Of a stretch of 32,450 nt of DNA, positions 1 through 9,836 are shown one piece after another. The notes below the pieces were generated by a model. The model worked only from the letters and a program-made list of their open reading frames with translations. It ran no database searches and was not told where the DNA came from. The DNA is taken from the NCBI GenBank assembly GCA_964058805.1, contig CAXKVV010001077.1, positions 1-32,450 on the forward strand, in the 5' to 3' direction. A program made the translations under genes and the position numbers. The first letter of the stretch is position 1; every line of letters starts with the position of its first letter. This DNA is from Schoenoplectus triqueter (Eukaryota > Streptophyta > Magnoliopsida > Poales > Cyperaceae).

Positions 1-1250
1 ACCTCTAGTTATTCACATCATAAAGTTTTTGATAACACAATGATTATAATGTAAATGAATACGGGACGTCATTCAATATAACATTGTATATTTTGAGTGA
101 TTTTATGTACCCAAATGGTGCTACATATGATACAAAATTTGAATAAACTAAATATTATTTTAATACATTTATGTTAATCTTTCAATGTTATTGTGTCATA
201 AATTTTTGAGAACACAATGATTATAATGTAAATGAAAAATAACTTTATTTATTTTGGTGATTTTATTTGTTGAATTAATACAAAACTTAAATAAACTGAA
301 CATTATTTTTATGTATTTGTGTTAATCTTTTAACGTTATTTGTGTCACAAAAGGTTCGAGAACAAAATAGTTATAATATAAAACAGTATGAGATATCACT
401 CAAAATAATTTTGTGTATTTTAATCATTTTATTTATTAAAATATGGTTAAAAATTATAAAAACTTGAATGCACTTTTGTTGATATTTTAACACTATTTGT
501 ATCATAAAAGTTCGAGAACATAATAATTAAAATATAAATAAATTTGAGACATCATTCAAAACGTAATTGTGCATTTATATTTTATTATGAATGAGTCTAT
601 AAATGAGACAAAATATCATTATGTATTATTATGTATTTTTAATTAATAGTACATATTTTTATAGACATGCACGTATATAATATAATAAGAGAAAGCTTCA
701 TACCATCACAACTGGGGAGCGGCCTAGTGGATAAGCCTTAGCCTTTGTGGTGAGTTTTTCTTCATTTACTGAGTGTCATTTAATGATTTTCTGTGGTCGA
801 GTTGGGTCACATGACAAAACATGTTTAAAGTCACGGTGTTATGGCCTTGTGGGTTTTGTATAGGTGACCAGATATGAAATCCGCATATCAAAGAGCACAT
901 ATTATCTGGACTCGGGCATTGGGCCGCACACGAATAAGTAACGTGATTTTGTACATTTTGATAATTTTATGTGTTGAAATAAATTTATGAATGATATAAA
1001 ATTTAAAAAATCAAATATCATTTAAATATATTTATATTAATATTTTAATGTTATTCGTATCATAAAAATTTAAAAACACAATGATTAAAATATAAAATAA
1101 TAAATGATATCATTCAAAATATCATTTTATATTGTAATGATTTTATTTAATAAAATAAGACTATATATAATACAAAAATTTAAATAAATTGAATATCATT
1201 TTAACGTATTTATAATATTTTTTTAACACATAAAATCACAAAAATTAATA
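1..1250. repeat. Degenerate AT-rich tandem repeat, units about 150-180 bp
   Basis: A recurring block (TCATAAA, then GAGAACA, then a poorly conserved AATGATTATAATG-like stretch) appears near positions 15, 194, 344, 500 and 1057. Each block is followed by a TGATTTTAT-type segment and an AACATTATTTT-type segment. Spacing between the first four is about 150-180 bp. The array is interrupted by unrelated, less AT-rich sequence at about 650-950. No coding potential was seen. It could be an old satellite-like array or the terminal part of a large unrecognised repeat. Confidence 0.6.
700..950 (+). mobile_element. Possible tRNA-derived SINE interrupting the repeat array
   Basis: Positions 714-737 resemble the 5' part of a tRNA (GGGGAGC, then CCTAGTGGATAAGCC, a box A-like stretch resembling tRNA-Arg). 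GGTCGAGTTGGG at 795-806 resembles a box B. The A-B spacing of about 58 bp is longer than in a real tRNA, and no acceptor stem closes. The block lies between two stretches of AT-rich repeat, as an insertion would. No clear target duplication was found, so the boundaries are approximate. Confidence 0.3.
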
Positions 1251-1259
1251 GTATTAAAA

Positions 1260-1724
1260 AATTAATATAAATATATTAAAAACAATGATGAGAATCACTT
1301 GACAATAGGCTATTTTCACACTATTAACATTAAAATCTTAAATAAATATAAAAATTTAAAAATAAAAAAATTTATAAATATATTCTCTCGATTTAAATTT
1401 TATATAATTTAAAACTCCATCAAAAATATCATTAAATACTAATCCAGTAACCCGAGTTACCCGATCGCAGTAGTCTCTGCTCAAGTACTCTCCGTCCCCG
1501 ACCTGATCCCCCATCCAAACCAGCTGTAGCAAGACGACGACCATGAAACACTTCAAAATTTGCGGCTAGCCAGGTGTCTCCCAGAGGGCTCACCACGTCT
1601 CCCCTTCTCTTCGCCTTTGCATTGTCCTTTACACAGGCTACAATGTCCTGCCCTCTGTCCTCTCCTTCTTCAAGGCTTCTCCTCTGGTTCATTTCACTAT
1701 CCGGCTGCTTCATAGCTCATAACA
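1260..1724 (+). promoter_or_regulatory. 5' flank and leader of the aconitase gene
   Basis: From about 1440 the composition shifts abruptly from AT-rich repeat to more GC-balanced sequence that leads into the aconitase start codon at 1725. No convincing TATA box was found. A frame without stops runs from 1530 to 1712 in phase with the start codon and reads Leu/Ser/Pro-rich with few acids. It has no ATG and is closed by TAG at 1713-1715, so it cannot act as an N-terminal transit peptide in this allele. Confidence 0.45.
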
Positions 1725-4700
1725 ATGGGTAACAGCATTTCCTTCCCACACCTTGTTGTTCTTTTTTTTTTTGTGTGAAATTGCTAATTGGAGACTTGCT
1801 TTTCCAATTCCCATGTTTACAAAACAAAAACAAAAAAAATCTACCGCCCAAGCAAACAAATAGTTCCCTCAAGTAATGTAAATTTGATAATTCCGTATAC
1901 TACTAGATATAAAATCTGTCTTTCAAATTTACTGTGCAGCTGATGTTGGTTATTTCAAGAGCACATTGAGAAGCCTCCCAAAACCAGCAGGTGGCAGATA
2001 TGGGGATTATTACAGTCTAGCTTCTCTGAATGACCCAAGAATAGGTTACAGTTTTATCTTACTTTGCTATGTTGTTTAGGTTGTATAATCATCTCTTGTA
2101 ATTTTGTGAATGATTTCATACTTGGTATATATATACTCTAGTTAGACTATCACAACACAATCTTACATTTTAGTGGAATTTTCTTTCTAATTTTCATTAT
2201 TTATAATGGAAGAAGAGGTTACTGCATGCTCTGGTAACTGTACCATAAACATAACTGAGTATCTGTTTGGTGCAGACTAAATTTTTTACTGAACTAAGAG
2301 CATCTAGAAGACATCTTTGAATAGTACATGTAATTTGAAATTTCGTTTTGTGTCATTTATCTCTGTTGTTAAGTCCACTTTAGTTTGGTGCTCATTTTAC
2401 AGAGTTGAACAGAAAATTGCAAGATTGCATACTACTAAACTGCTATGTAGAGTCATACCTTCACTTACATTTGCAGATAAATTGCCTTTTTCAATTCTGG
2501 TCCTTCTAGAATCAGCTATCCGCAATTGCGATGGTTTTCAGATAACCAAGGAAAACGTAGAGCGGATCATGGATTGGGAAAACACATCACTTAAACAACA
2601 TGAGATACCATTCAAGCCGGCCTGTGTTCTTCTACAGGTATGGATCTCCAAAAGTCGTAATTGCGATTGAATTTTCTTGTGAAAACAATTAATTGTTTTT
2701 TCCCTTTTTTTTGGGATAAAGGATTTCACTGGCGTGCCAGTGTTTGTTGACCTTGCTAGCATGCGTGATGCTATGACTAAGCTTGGTGGCGACCCTAACA
2801 AGATGAATCCAATGGTTAATTTTCTTTAATTTGTTTATTTTGTTACTCCTATTTTGTCTTTACTAAGCACATCGGATATTTTTAATCACCCCAATGTTAA
2901 TGCACTCATTTTCTTTCACTGTAAGATGGTACATTCTGATATTTGTGAGTCTGTTCTTTTTGTCTTTAAGATCCCCGCAGATCTTGTTCTGGACCACTCG
3001 GTGCAAGCTGATGTGGTCAGATCAGTGAAAGCGGTTCAAGCAAACATGGAACTGGAGTTGGAGCAAAACAGAGAGTGTTTTGCTTGTCTTAAATGGGCAT
3101 CTTCTGCTTTTAGTAACCTTTTTGTTGTCCCACAAGGTTCTGGGATAGTGCACCAGGTATTGCATTTTCATCCATCTATCTTTGTTTTTTTTCTTTTAAT
3201 TTTTTGATTACATTCTCAGAGGCAGGCTTTCTTTATTTGACATCCTTCCAAATTTCAGTCCATGAGCTTAAGTTTATCGTTATGGTGTCCTAAAACTTCA
3301 AGTTGTAAAGTTACTAAACATTGATCCACACCAAATAGTTTGATACTACGTCGCTGCTTAATAATTATAGTTGACACGTTTCTTCTTGTCTTTTGAAGTC
3401 AGTTTTTTGCAATTTTAGTTCAAAGTTTTATTGTAGCTTTTTTAATTCGAATCAACTTCAAGGTTTACAGCCTATAGATGTACAATATCCATTCATTCAT
3501 TCTTTTTTTTTAATAAATTTTACTTTAACATTCTTTTTTTAATCCAAACTTCTGGGATTCCCCCTAACTTCTGCTAGAATGAGCATGTTAAATTTAACAG
3601 ATCACTGTTACTAATTTCAGGTAAACTTGGAGTATCTTGGTAGAGTTGTTTTTAATCAAGATGGACTCCGGTATCCTGATAGTCTTGTTGGAACTGATTC
3701 CCATACTACTATGATCAATGGATTCGGTATTGTGGGGTGGGGTGTTGGAGGAATTGATGCTGAAGCAAGTTTGCTTAGTCAGGTAATTCTTGTTATATAG
3801 CTATCTTTTTTTAACATCCAGGCTTAAATCTTCTAACTTATACCGCTTGTTGCAAAATAGTTTTGGTGTTAATTTGATTTTTTTTTCTCATGAATTGTGT
3901 CTGCTTGTATAAGGGTTTTATCTTTTATTTTTACTTTTTACTTCTCCATGGATTTCTGGTGTGCATTTGAACTCCCTAAATTTGGTCATATGTTGCAGAT
4001 TTAATTTTTTTTGCCTAAGGAAACTCATATTCAGTTCAATTTTTTTACACCAGGCCATTAGAACCATCAGACACATAGATGTAGTGATGGCATATTATAC
4101 AATTATTAACAACATACAATTAGGAAAATCTGTCTTGCATTTCTTACTAGATAACTTAACAATTTCCGTGGTGGTATGAACAGCCCATGAGCATGGTACT
4201 GCCTGGTGTTGTTGGATTTAAGTTACGCGGGAAGCTCCGTGAAGGGGTTACAGCTACTGACCTAGTTCTGACAATTACTCAAATGCTAAGGAAACATGGG
4301 GTTGTTGGCAAATTCGTAGAATTCTATGGTATGTTGACTTTACAAAACACCATTTTTGGCATTTTCCTTCGGTATGTACAATATGAGGTCCCAACTCAAC
4401 ACACAGGTTATTGATTTGCCAACTTTTCCCCATTTACAGGTAGAGGTATGGGCCAGCTGGCACTTGCTGATAGAGCAGCAATTGCAAATATGTCGCCTGA
4501 ATATGGAGCTACTATGGGTTTTTTCCCAGTTGATCATGTTACCTTACAATATCTAAAAATGACGGGACGAAGCGATGAAAATGTTAGACGTGTTCTAGTT
4601 AATACTTTTTTTAAAAAAAAAATGGTTGACAGGGACTGCGAACATGTATTGATAAAGAAATGTTCTAGTTACTTGCTTTCTCCTCTTGCAGGACTAAATT

Positions 4701-4962
4701 TATCTAAATATCGTTCTTCTGTTTTCTCCTACATTACCTAGGTGGAAATGATCGAAGCATATCTAAGAGGAAACGAGATGTTTGTCGATTATGATGAGGT
4801 AAGTCATTGCAAACCCATTTTTTTGCCTTTGCATTATTCTGTAAATTGGACATCTAATATAGCCTTTAAAAAGAACTATCAAACTATGCTTTGATAACAT
4901 TTTGCATTTTTGTATGTTTGTGATTTTGTGTGCATCTCCAGCCTGAAATAGAGAAAATATAC

Positions 4963-4965
4963 TGA
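4963..4965 (+). other. Premature TGA in aconitase exon 10
   Basis: Exon 10 reads PEIEKIY, stop, [13 protein letters not shown]. The stop sits where plant aconitases have serine (a TCA to TGA change would explain it). It follows 359 codons of otherwise intact spliced frame and would remove the iron-sulfur ligands and the C-terminal swivel domain. Confidence 0.93.
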
Positions 4966-5354
4966 TCCTACTTCGAATTGGATTTCGCGGATGTGGAGCC
5001 ATGCATTTTAGGTCCAAAGAGGTGACATGGACTTCTAATATAGTTCTAAATTGTTTTTGCAATCATCAGATAATCTTTACCAATGTAATTTGTTTCAGAC
5101 CACATGACCAGGTTCCATTGAAGGATGTGAAATCTGATTGGCACTTCTGTCTGGACAGTAAAGTAGGATTCAAGGTAAAGCCTAGAAAATACGTGCAATG
5201 ATTTGCACAAGATTTATATACAATCAATCTATTGTTGCAGAGGTCATCTATGACGATCTAATCTCTGACAGTAATATTAGGCTGCCTGATATTTTCAGCT
5301 TTTCTACAATCAGACACACAACCTTCAATTCCTCTTAAATGGAGAAACCCCTTC

Positions 5355-5398
5355 CAACACCCCCCCACCCCCACCCCCCACCCCACCCCACCACCACC
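5355..5398 (-). repeat. C-rich low-complexity tract in intron 11 (G-rich on minus strand)
   Basis: A run of CCCC-A blocks. The minus strand carries at least four runs of three or more G separated by single bases, the pattern of a potential G-quadruplex. It lies in intron 11 of the dead aconitase gene. Confidence 0.7.
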
Positions 5399-6331
5399 GA
5401 TAAAGAAAGAGCATATTTGAAATTTAGTTTGGGAGTATTGAATGTTCTTCTCATGCCACATTGAGGCAGGATGAGAGTTGCATTAAATTTTTTTAGTTGT
5501 TTGCTTTCTTTCCATATGAAGGTAACTTTAGTTTCGAGATATATTTATTTTATATTTTTTCCTTATCAAGTCACAGGATCACCAATTGTTATGTTGGACT
5601 AACTATCTAACGGTTATGCAGTACCCAAAGTGCACCAGGATAAAGTTGTAAATTTCAACTTTCATGGAGAACCAGCACAACTTAGACATGGTAGCATTGT
5701 TATAGCTGCTATTACTAGTTGCACCAACACCTCAAACCCTACGGTTATGATTGGTGCTGGCCTTGTTGCAAAGAAAGCCTGTGAACTTGGTCTTGAGGTT
5801 GTCTTATTATCTTGTATTTTCATCCCTTTCTATGGCTTCTTGATTAATTATGTGACCTTGTTTTATAATGATTTTCGCCACCAGGTAATGCCATGGATTA
5901 AGACGAGTCTTGCACCAGGATCTGGAGTAGTTACCAAATATTTGCATAAAAGGTAACAGAGATTAAAATTCTAAAGAGAGATCTTTTTACACCCATACAT
6001 CACAAAACATGAAGCTGTCTAGTAGACCTTTGTATGACACACATTTACATATGTTCGACTCATTATAGATATTTTACACATAACTGCTAACAGCTAATTT
6101 TACAGATTCTTACCATTTACCTGTGCATGAGTTTTTATTCGATCTGATATCTGCCTCTATCCTCCTTTTGTATTGTTTTCTCCAGTGGTTTGCAAAAGTA
6201 CTTGGATCAGCTGGTCTTCAACACTATTGGCTATGGCTGCACTACTTGCATTGGGAATTCTGGTGACCTCGATCTGGCAGTTGCTGAGCAATTTCTGAGA
6301 ATGGTAACTTAGCCTTTGATTTGTTCTGTAC

Positions 6332-6404
6332 TGCCAAAGGATTGCATGCCCCCAAATTATTTGGGATTAAAGGCTTTGTTGTTGTTGTTGTTGCCAAAGG
6401 ATTG
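6332..6404 (+). mobile_element. 47-bp LINE/SINE tail insertion with 13-bp target duplication
   Basis: The 13-mer TGCCAAAGGATTG occurs at 6332-6344 and again at 6392-6404. Between them lie 47 bp containing ATTTGGGATTAAAGGCTT followed by (GTT)n. The same tail, TTATTTGAGATTAAAGATTT plus (GTT)n, ends the RTE-type LINE at about 26560-26599. This is therefore an extremely 5'-truncated product of LINE machinery, or a TS-like SINE sharing that tail, in intron 14. Confidence 0.85.
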
Positions 6405-6477
6405 TCATTCTGAATACTGATAAAATACTTAAGGTTATCATACTGGATATATACACAATTGCGATCATCTTTGGTTT

Positions 6478-6720
6478 TTAGTTGCCTGAAAAGAAGTGTG
6501 TTGCCTCTAGAATGTGTGGAAAAAATCAGAACACTTTTTTACTTGTACTGGGATTTATCTTAAGGATTATATATACTCATATTGTAATTATTTACCTTAA
6601 GAATCATATGATTTATTTGTTTTTTTTTAGTTACCTGAAAAGAAGCCTATTGTACCACTTATATTTTTGCTCTTTCTGCTACTTACTTTTAAGGAGTATA
6701 TTCATATTGTACATTATTTA
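6478..6720 (+). repeat. Partial internal duplication in aconitase intron 14
   Basis: Two related units each begin with TTAGTTRCCTGAAAAGAAG (6478 and about 6628) and end in a run similar to ATATTGTAMATTATTTA (about 6580-6595 and 6704-6720). The segmental copy at about 20345-20450 contains one matching unit only. This suggests local duplication or expansion in the first copy after the segmental duplication. Confidence 0.5.
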
Positions 6721-6770
6721 AAAATGAATTGGTGGTTTTCCCTTTCCTCAACAGATATGGTTGTTGTGGC

Positions 6771-6851
6771 TGTTATGTATATGGGCCTGATTCTAGGAGT
6801 ATGCGGGGGTGGCAGGGGGGCGACAGCCCCCTGGTTATTCGCTTCTCAACA
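6771..6851 (+). repeat. 5' LTR of the copia element, internally deleted to 81 bp
   Basis: The first 60 or so bases match the start of the 345-bp 3' LTR. Sequence then jumps to the last 21 bases (CTGGTTATTCGCTTCTCAACA-like, ending CAACA). About 264 bp are missing, joined at a short C-rich microhomology. The lost part includes the region where promoter and R would be expected. Confidence 0.9.
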
Positions 6852-6853
6852 AC

Positions 6854-6865
6854 TGGTATCAGAGC
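6854..6865 (+). other. Primer-binding site of the copia element
   Basis: TGGTATCAGAGC, complementary to the 3' end of initiator methionine tRNA, lies two bases after the 5' LTR. Confidence 0.92.
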
Positions 6866-6889
6866 GAGGTTGTTTCTTGAGTGGGAGTA

Positions 6890-7957
6890 ATGGCAGAAGA
6901 AGGGAAGTTACGAATTGAGAAGTTTGATGGCTCGAATTTCGGGTTCTGGAAGATGTAAGTTGAAGACTACCTATATCAGAAGGATCTTTATTTGCCTTTT
7001 GATGACAAGACTAGCAAACCAAATGATATGAGTGACAAGAATTGGGACATACTTGATCGAAAGGCTTTGGGTGCGATCAGGTTTTCATTGTCACAGTCGG
7101 TAGCCTTTAACATCTCTAAGGAAAAGACCACACAAGATGTGATGAAAGCCCTAACACGGATGTATGAGAAACCATCTGCGTCAAACAAGGTATTCTTGAT
7201 GAAACAGTTGTTTAATATGAAGAAATGTGAAAATAAATCCATGCAAGAGCACTTGAGTGATTTCAATACCATCACGAGTCAGTTGGAATCTGTGGGTATT
7301 ACCTTTGATAATGAAGTACTAGCTCTTGTTATCTTGTCAAGTTTACCGGATAGTTGGGATAGTCTGGTTATGGCGGTGAGTAACTCTTCAGGGTCTAATG
7401 TTCTTAAGTTTGAGGATGTAGTAGGAGTTCTTCTTGATGAAGATACACGGAGAAAGAACAACTCGCTTGGTGATATTTCTGGTACTGCCCTGAATACTGA
7501 GGAACGGGGCAGATCCTCAAAGAGGGGTAACGATAGAGGATATGGACGATCACAATCTCGAAAAAGTCAGTCAAGGAGTACTCAGTTGACTTGCTGGAAT
7601 TGCAAGAAGAAATGTCATCTCAAGCGTGATTGCAGAGCATCAAAGAAAAAGATGGAAGAGAATGACAAAAGCAGCACATTGGTGAATGTCTCTAATGAAT
7701 CAGGTTCAGAAAATGAAGCGCTGATTATGTGTTGTGACAGCAAAGATGACTCTTTGTGGATATTAGATTCTGGTGCATCGTTTCATGCCACTTCCAATAG
7801 GGAGTATTTCCTTAATTATGAGAACGGAAATTTTAGTAAGGTGTATGTGGGTGATGATGAATCATGTGACATAATTGATAGAGGAGATGTGCAGATAAGC
7901 ATGCCAGATGGGAGACAGTTGAGGTTGCAGCGTGTGAGACGTGCCAAAACATACTAG
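6890..7957 (+). pseudogene. copia gag-protease (broken)
   Basis: From ATG at 6890 the frame runs 22 codons to an in-frame TAA (6956-6958) after FGFWKM, then stays open to 7957. The order is gag domain (UBN2/retrotran_gag type, with TRMYEKPSASNKVFLMKQL and LPDSWDSLV), a zinc knuckle in which the usual Gly before His is Cys (CWNCKKKCHLKRDC, near 7594-7635), then the aspartic protease active site LDSGASFHAT (near 7765). The protease frame is lost after about 7950. A residual RHVPKL..NLISVSQLADDAG-type segment continues in another frame to about 8000. The layout matches Tnt1-94-type polyproteins. Confidence 0.88.
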
Positions 7958-8097
7958 AAATCTAATTTCTGTAAGCCAACTTGCTGATGACGCGGGATTT
8001 GAAACAAATTCACTAAAATATCTTGGAAGCTCATAAAAGGTGCTATGATAGTAGCGCATGGGCAAAGAGATGGTACTCTCTACAAGGTTCTTAATGA

Positions 8098-9397
8098 CAA
8101 CGCCATAAATCTGGCCTTATGGATCTGCATTTAGAACAGTTTGATGTCAAAACTGCTTTTCTTCATGGTGATTTGAAGGAAGACATATACATGAAGCAAC
8201 CGCAGGGATATGCAGAGGCTGGCAAAAAGAACTTCGTGTGTAAGTTACAGAAAAGTTTTTACGATTTGAAGCAGGCTCCGAGACAATGGTATATGAAATT
8301 TGACAAGTTTATGTCAAAAAATGGATATATTCGTTGTCATGCAGATCATTGTTGTTATTTCAAGCAATTTGACAATTCTTACGTTATTTTGCTCTTGTAT
8401 GTCGATGATATGCTAGTTGCAGGTTTTGACATGGAGAAGATCAAAATTTTGAAAGAGCAAATGTCAATGGAATTTTCAATGAAAGATCTAGGGGCAGTAA
8501 AGCAAATCTTGGGATTGAAGATTGAAAGGGACATGAAAAACAAGTTGCTAAAACTGTGCCAAAAGGAGTACATAGCAAAAGTGTTGAGGGGATTTAACAT
8601 GGAAAATGCAAAACAGGTCAGTACACCTTTGGCTGGACATTTCAAAAACCTTTCAAAACTACATTGTCCTAAGACAAAAGAAGAACATAAGAGAATGAAA
8701 AATGTTCCGTATGCATTAGCAGTGAGTAGTCTCATGTATGCCATGGTCTGTACAAAACCTGACATTTCTCATGCAGCAGTGGGAGTTGTGAGCAGGTACA
8801 TGTCTAATCCTAGTTCTGAACACTCGAATGCAGTAAAATAGATTCTAGATATCTTGTAAGAACAAAAGATATGGCATTGTGGTATACAGGTGCATATATA
8901 CAGTTGTGCGGTTTTGTTGATTTTGACATGGCTGGAGATATTGATAGTAGGAAGAGTACTACAGGTTATGTGTTTACTCTTGGCGGTGCAGCAATTTCCT
9001 GGGTGTCAAGGTTACAAAAAAATATTGCATTATCTACTACTGAGACTGTGTCAAGGTTACAAAAAAATGTTGCATTATCTACTACTGAGACTGAGTACGT
9101 CGCAGCCATTGAAGCATGTAAGGAGATGACTTGGTTGTGAGGCTTGCTGAATGAATTGGAGCATAAGCAAGTAGATTGTCGGTTACAAAGCGACAGTCGG
9201 AGTGCAATTCATTTGGTAAAGAATTCTGCATTTCACTCGACATAAGGTATCATTTCATACGGACTATGCTTGAAGAAGGATCCTTCAAGTTGGAAAAGAT
9301 TCACACCAACAAAAATCCTGCAGACATGCTCACCAAGTCAATCCCTAGAGAGAAGCTGAAATTTTATTCGGCTTCTCTCGGTCTAATTTCTATTTGA
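8098..9397 (+). pseudogene. copia reverse transcriptase-RNase H (broken, integrase lacking)
   Basis: Sequence resumes within RT at LEQFDVKTAFLHGDL (8119 onward). It continues through LKQAPRQWYMKFD and the catalytic YVDDML (about 8398-8415) to RPDI-like KPDISHA and a stop at 8839-8841. RNase H follows in other frames: DMAGDIDSRKSTTGY, ISWVSRLQK, ALSTTETEYVAA, and near the end ADMLTKSIPREKL (to 9397). The whole integrase region is missing between about 8050 and 8118, along with the first part of RT. RNase H also has an in-frame 45-bp tandem duplication and a TGA at 9138-9140. Confidence 0.88.
9003..9092 (+). repeat. 45-bp in-frame tandem duplication in copia RNase H
   Basis: 9003-9047 and 9048-9092 are identical apart from one base (ATATTGC versus ATGTTGC). 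Each encodes VSRLQKN(I/V)ALSTTET, so the conserved STTEAEY-type motif occurs twice and the frame is kept. Confidence 0.95.
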
Positions 9398-9479
9398 GGA
9401 TGGCAGGACGCCATTGCCAAAAGATACTACAAAAGGAGATAAATCTACTACTCAAGTGATGGTTTGGGAAATCAGTCCT

Positions 9480-9491
9480 AAGTGGGAGATA
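9480..9491 (+). other. Polypurine tract of the copia element
   Basis: AAGTGGGAGATA lies directly before the 3' LTR start TGTTATGTAT at 9492, the expected position for plus-strand priming. Confidence 0.6.
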
Positions 9492-9836
9492 TGTTATGTA
9501 TGTGGGCCTGATTCTAGGAGTATGCGGGGGGTGACAGGGGGTGGCAGCCCCTGCGAGCGGTGTCTGAGGTTACGAAGAAGTCAAATTATATTGAAATTCT
9601 TTCACTGATGGCCTAGATTAAGGTTTAGGGTTTATGAGTTTGTTTATATATATATATATAATTTCCAATATAATTATGGATGTAACCGAACTTTGAGTAT
9701 TAGTGAAAACTGTTTTGGCAGCGGCCATGAGTTTTCTTCTCCTTAAGGGTTTCCACGTAAAAATTTGTGCGTTCTTGTTTTAAATTTTTCTTCTTTCGTG
9801 TTACGTGATTGTTATCTGGTTATTCGCTTCTTAACA
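9492..9836 (+). repeat. 3' LTR of the copia element (345 bp)
   Basis: It begins TGTTATGTATGTGGGCCTG and ends CGCTTCTTAACA, followed by the GTGGC duplication. It contains a short (TA)n run near 9648-9660 that could serve as a TATA element. Its ends match the truncated 5' LTR. Confidence 0.92.

Larger units (their letters stand above)
1725..6770 (+). pseudogene. ACO: Aconitate hydratase, exons 1-15a (broken)
   Basis: Aconitase interconverts citrate and isocitrate in the TCA and glyoxylate cycles using a 4Fe-4S cluster. Exons: 1725-1728, 1940-2044, 2477-2637, 2722-2814, 2971-3156, 3621-3782, 4184-4328, 4440-4582, 4742-4798, 4942-5021, 5099-5174, about 5612-5797, 5885-5952, 6186-6303, 6755-6770. 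The start is ATGG joined to CT, giving Met-Ala-Asp, as in cytosolic-type plant aconitases; an in-frame TAG lies just upstream. Landmarks include [35 protein letters not shown], and the cluster-ligand motifs SCTNTSN (exon 12) and [12 protein letters not shown] (exon 14). Exons 1-9 are fully open and in phase. Exon 10 has TGA at 4963-4965 after 359 codons, upstream of all three cluster cysteines. Exon 12 lacks an AG before the conserved GYAVPK, and exon 14 has lost one base near 6288. Family assignment is very secure; loss of function is inferred from the lesions. Confidence 0.97.
6771..9836 (+). mobile_element. Ty1/copia LTR retrotransposon (Tnt1-like) inserted in aconitase exon 15
   Basis: The element starts TGTTATGTAT and ends CTTCTTAACA. 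It is bounded by the 5-bp duplication GTGGC (6766-6770 and 9837-9841), which splits the exon coding VAVLSGNRNFEG. It has an initiator-Met-type primer-binding site, gag with zinc knuckle, a partial protease, reverse transcriptase and RNase H, but no integrase. The reading frame is interrupted by a stop in gag and by deletions, so the copy is not autonomous. The second aconitase copy (20481-20538) preserves the uninterrupted exon, confirming the insertion site. Confidence 0.95.

Noticed and set aside
714..810. Functional tRNA gene
   Set aside because: Box A to box B spacing is too long and no acceptor stem forms; kept only as a possible SINE.
1530..1712. Possible mitochondrial transit-peptide extension of aconitase
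   Set aside because: The frame has no ATG, and an in-frame TAG at 1713-1715 separates it from the start codon.
1432..1713. 93-codon open frame on the minus strand
   Set aside because: It lies antisense to the aconitase leader, shows no recognised domain and has no supporting signals.
4448..4741. Open frame of 97 codons as a separate gene
   Set aside because: It is aconitase exon 8 read through into its intron.
8379..8765. 128-codon minus-strand frame
   Set aside because: Antisense shadow of the copia reverse transcriptase.
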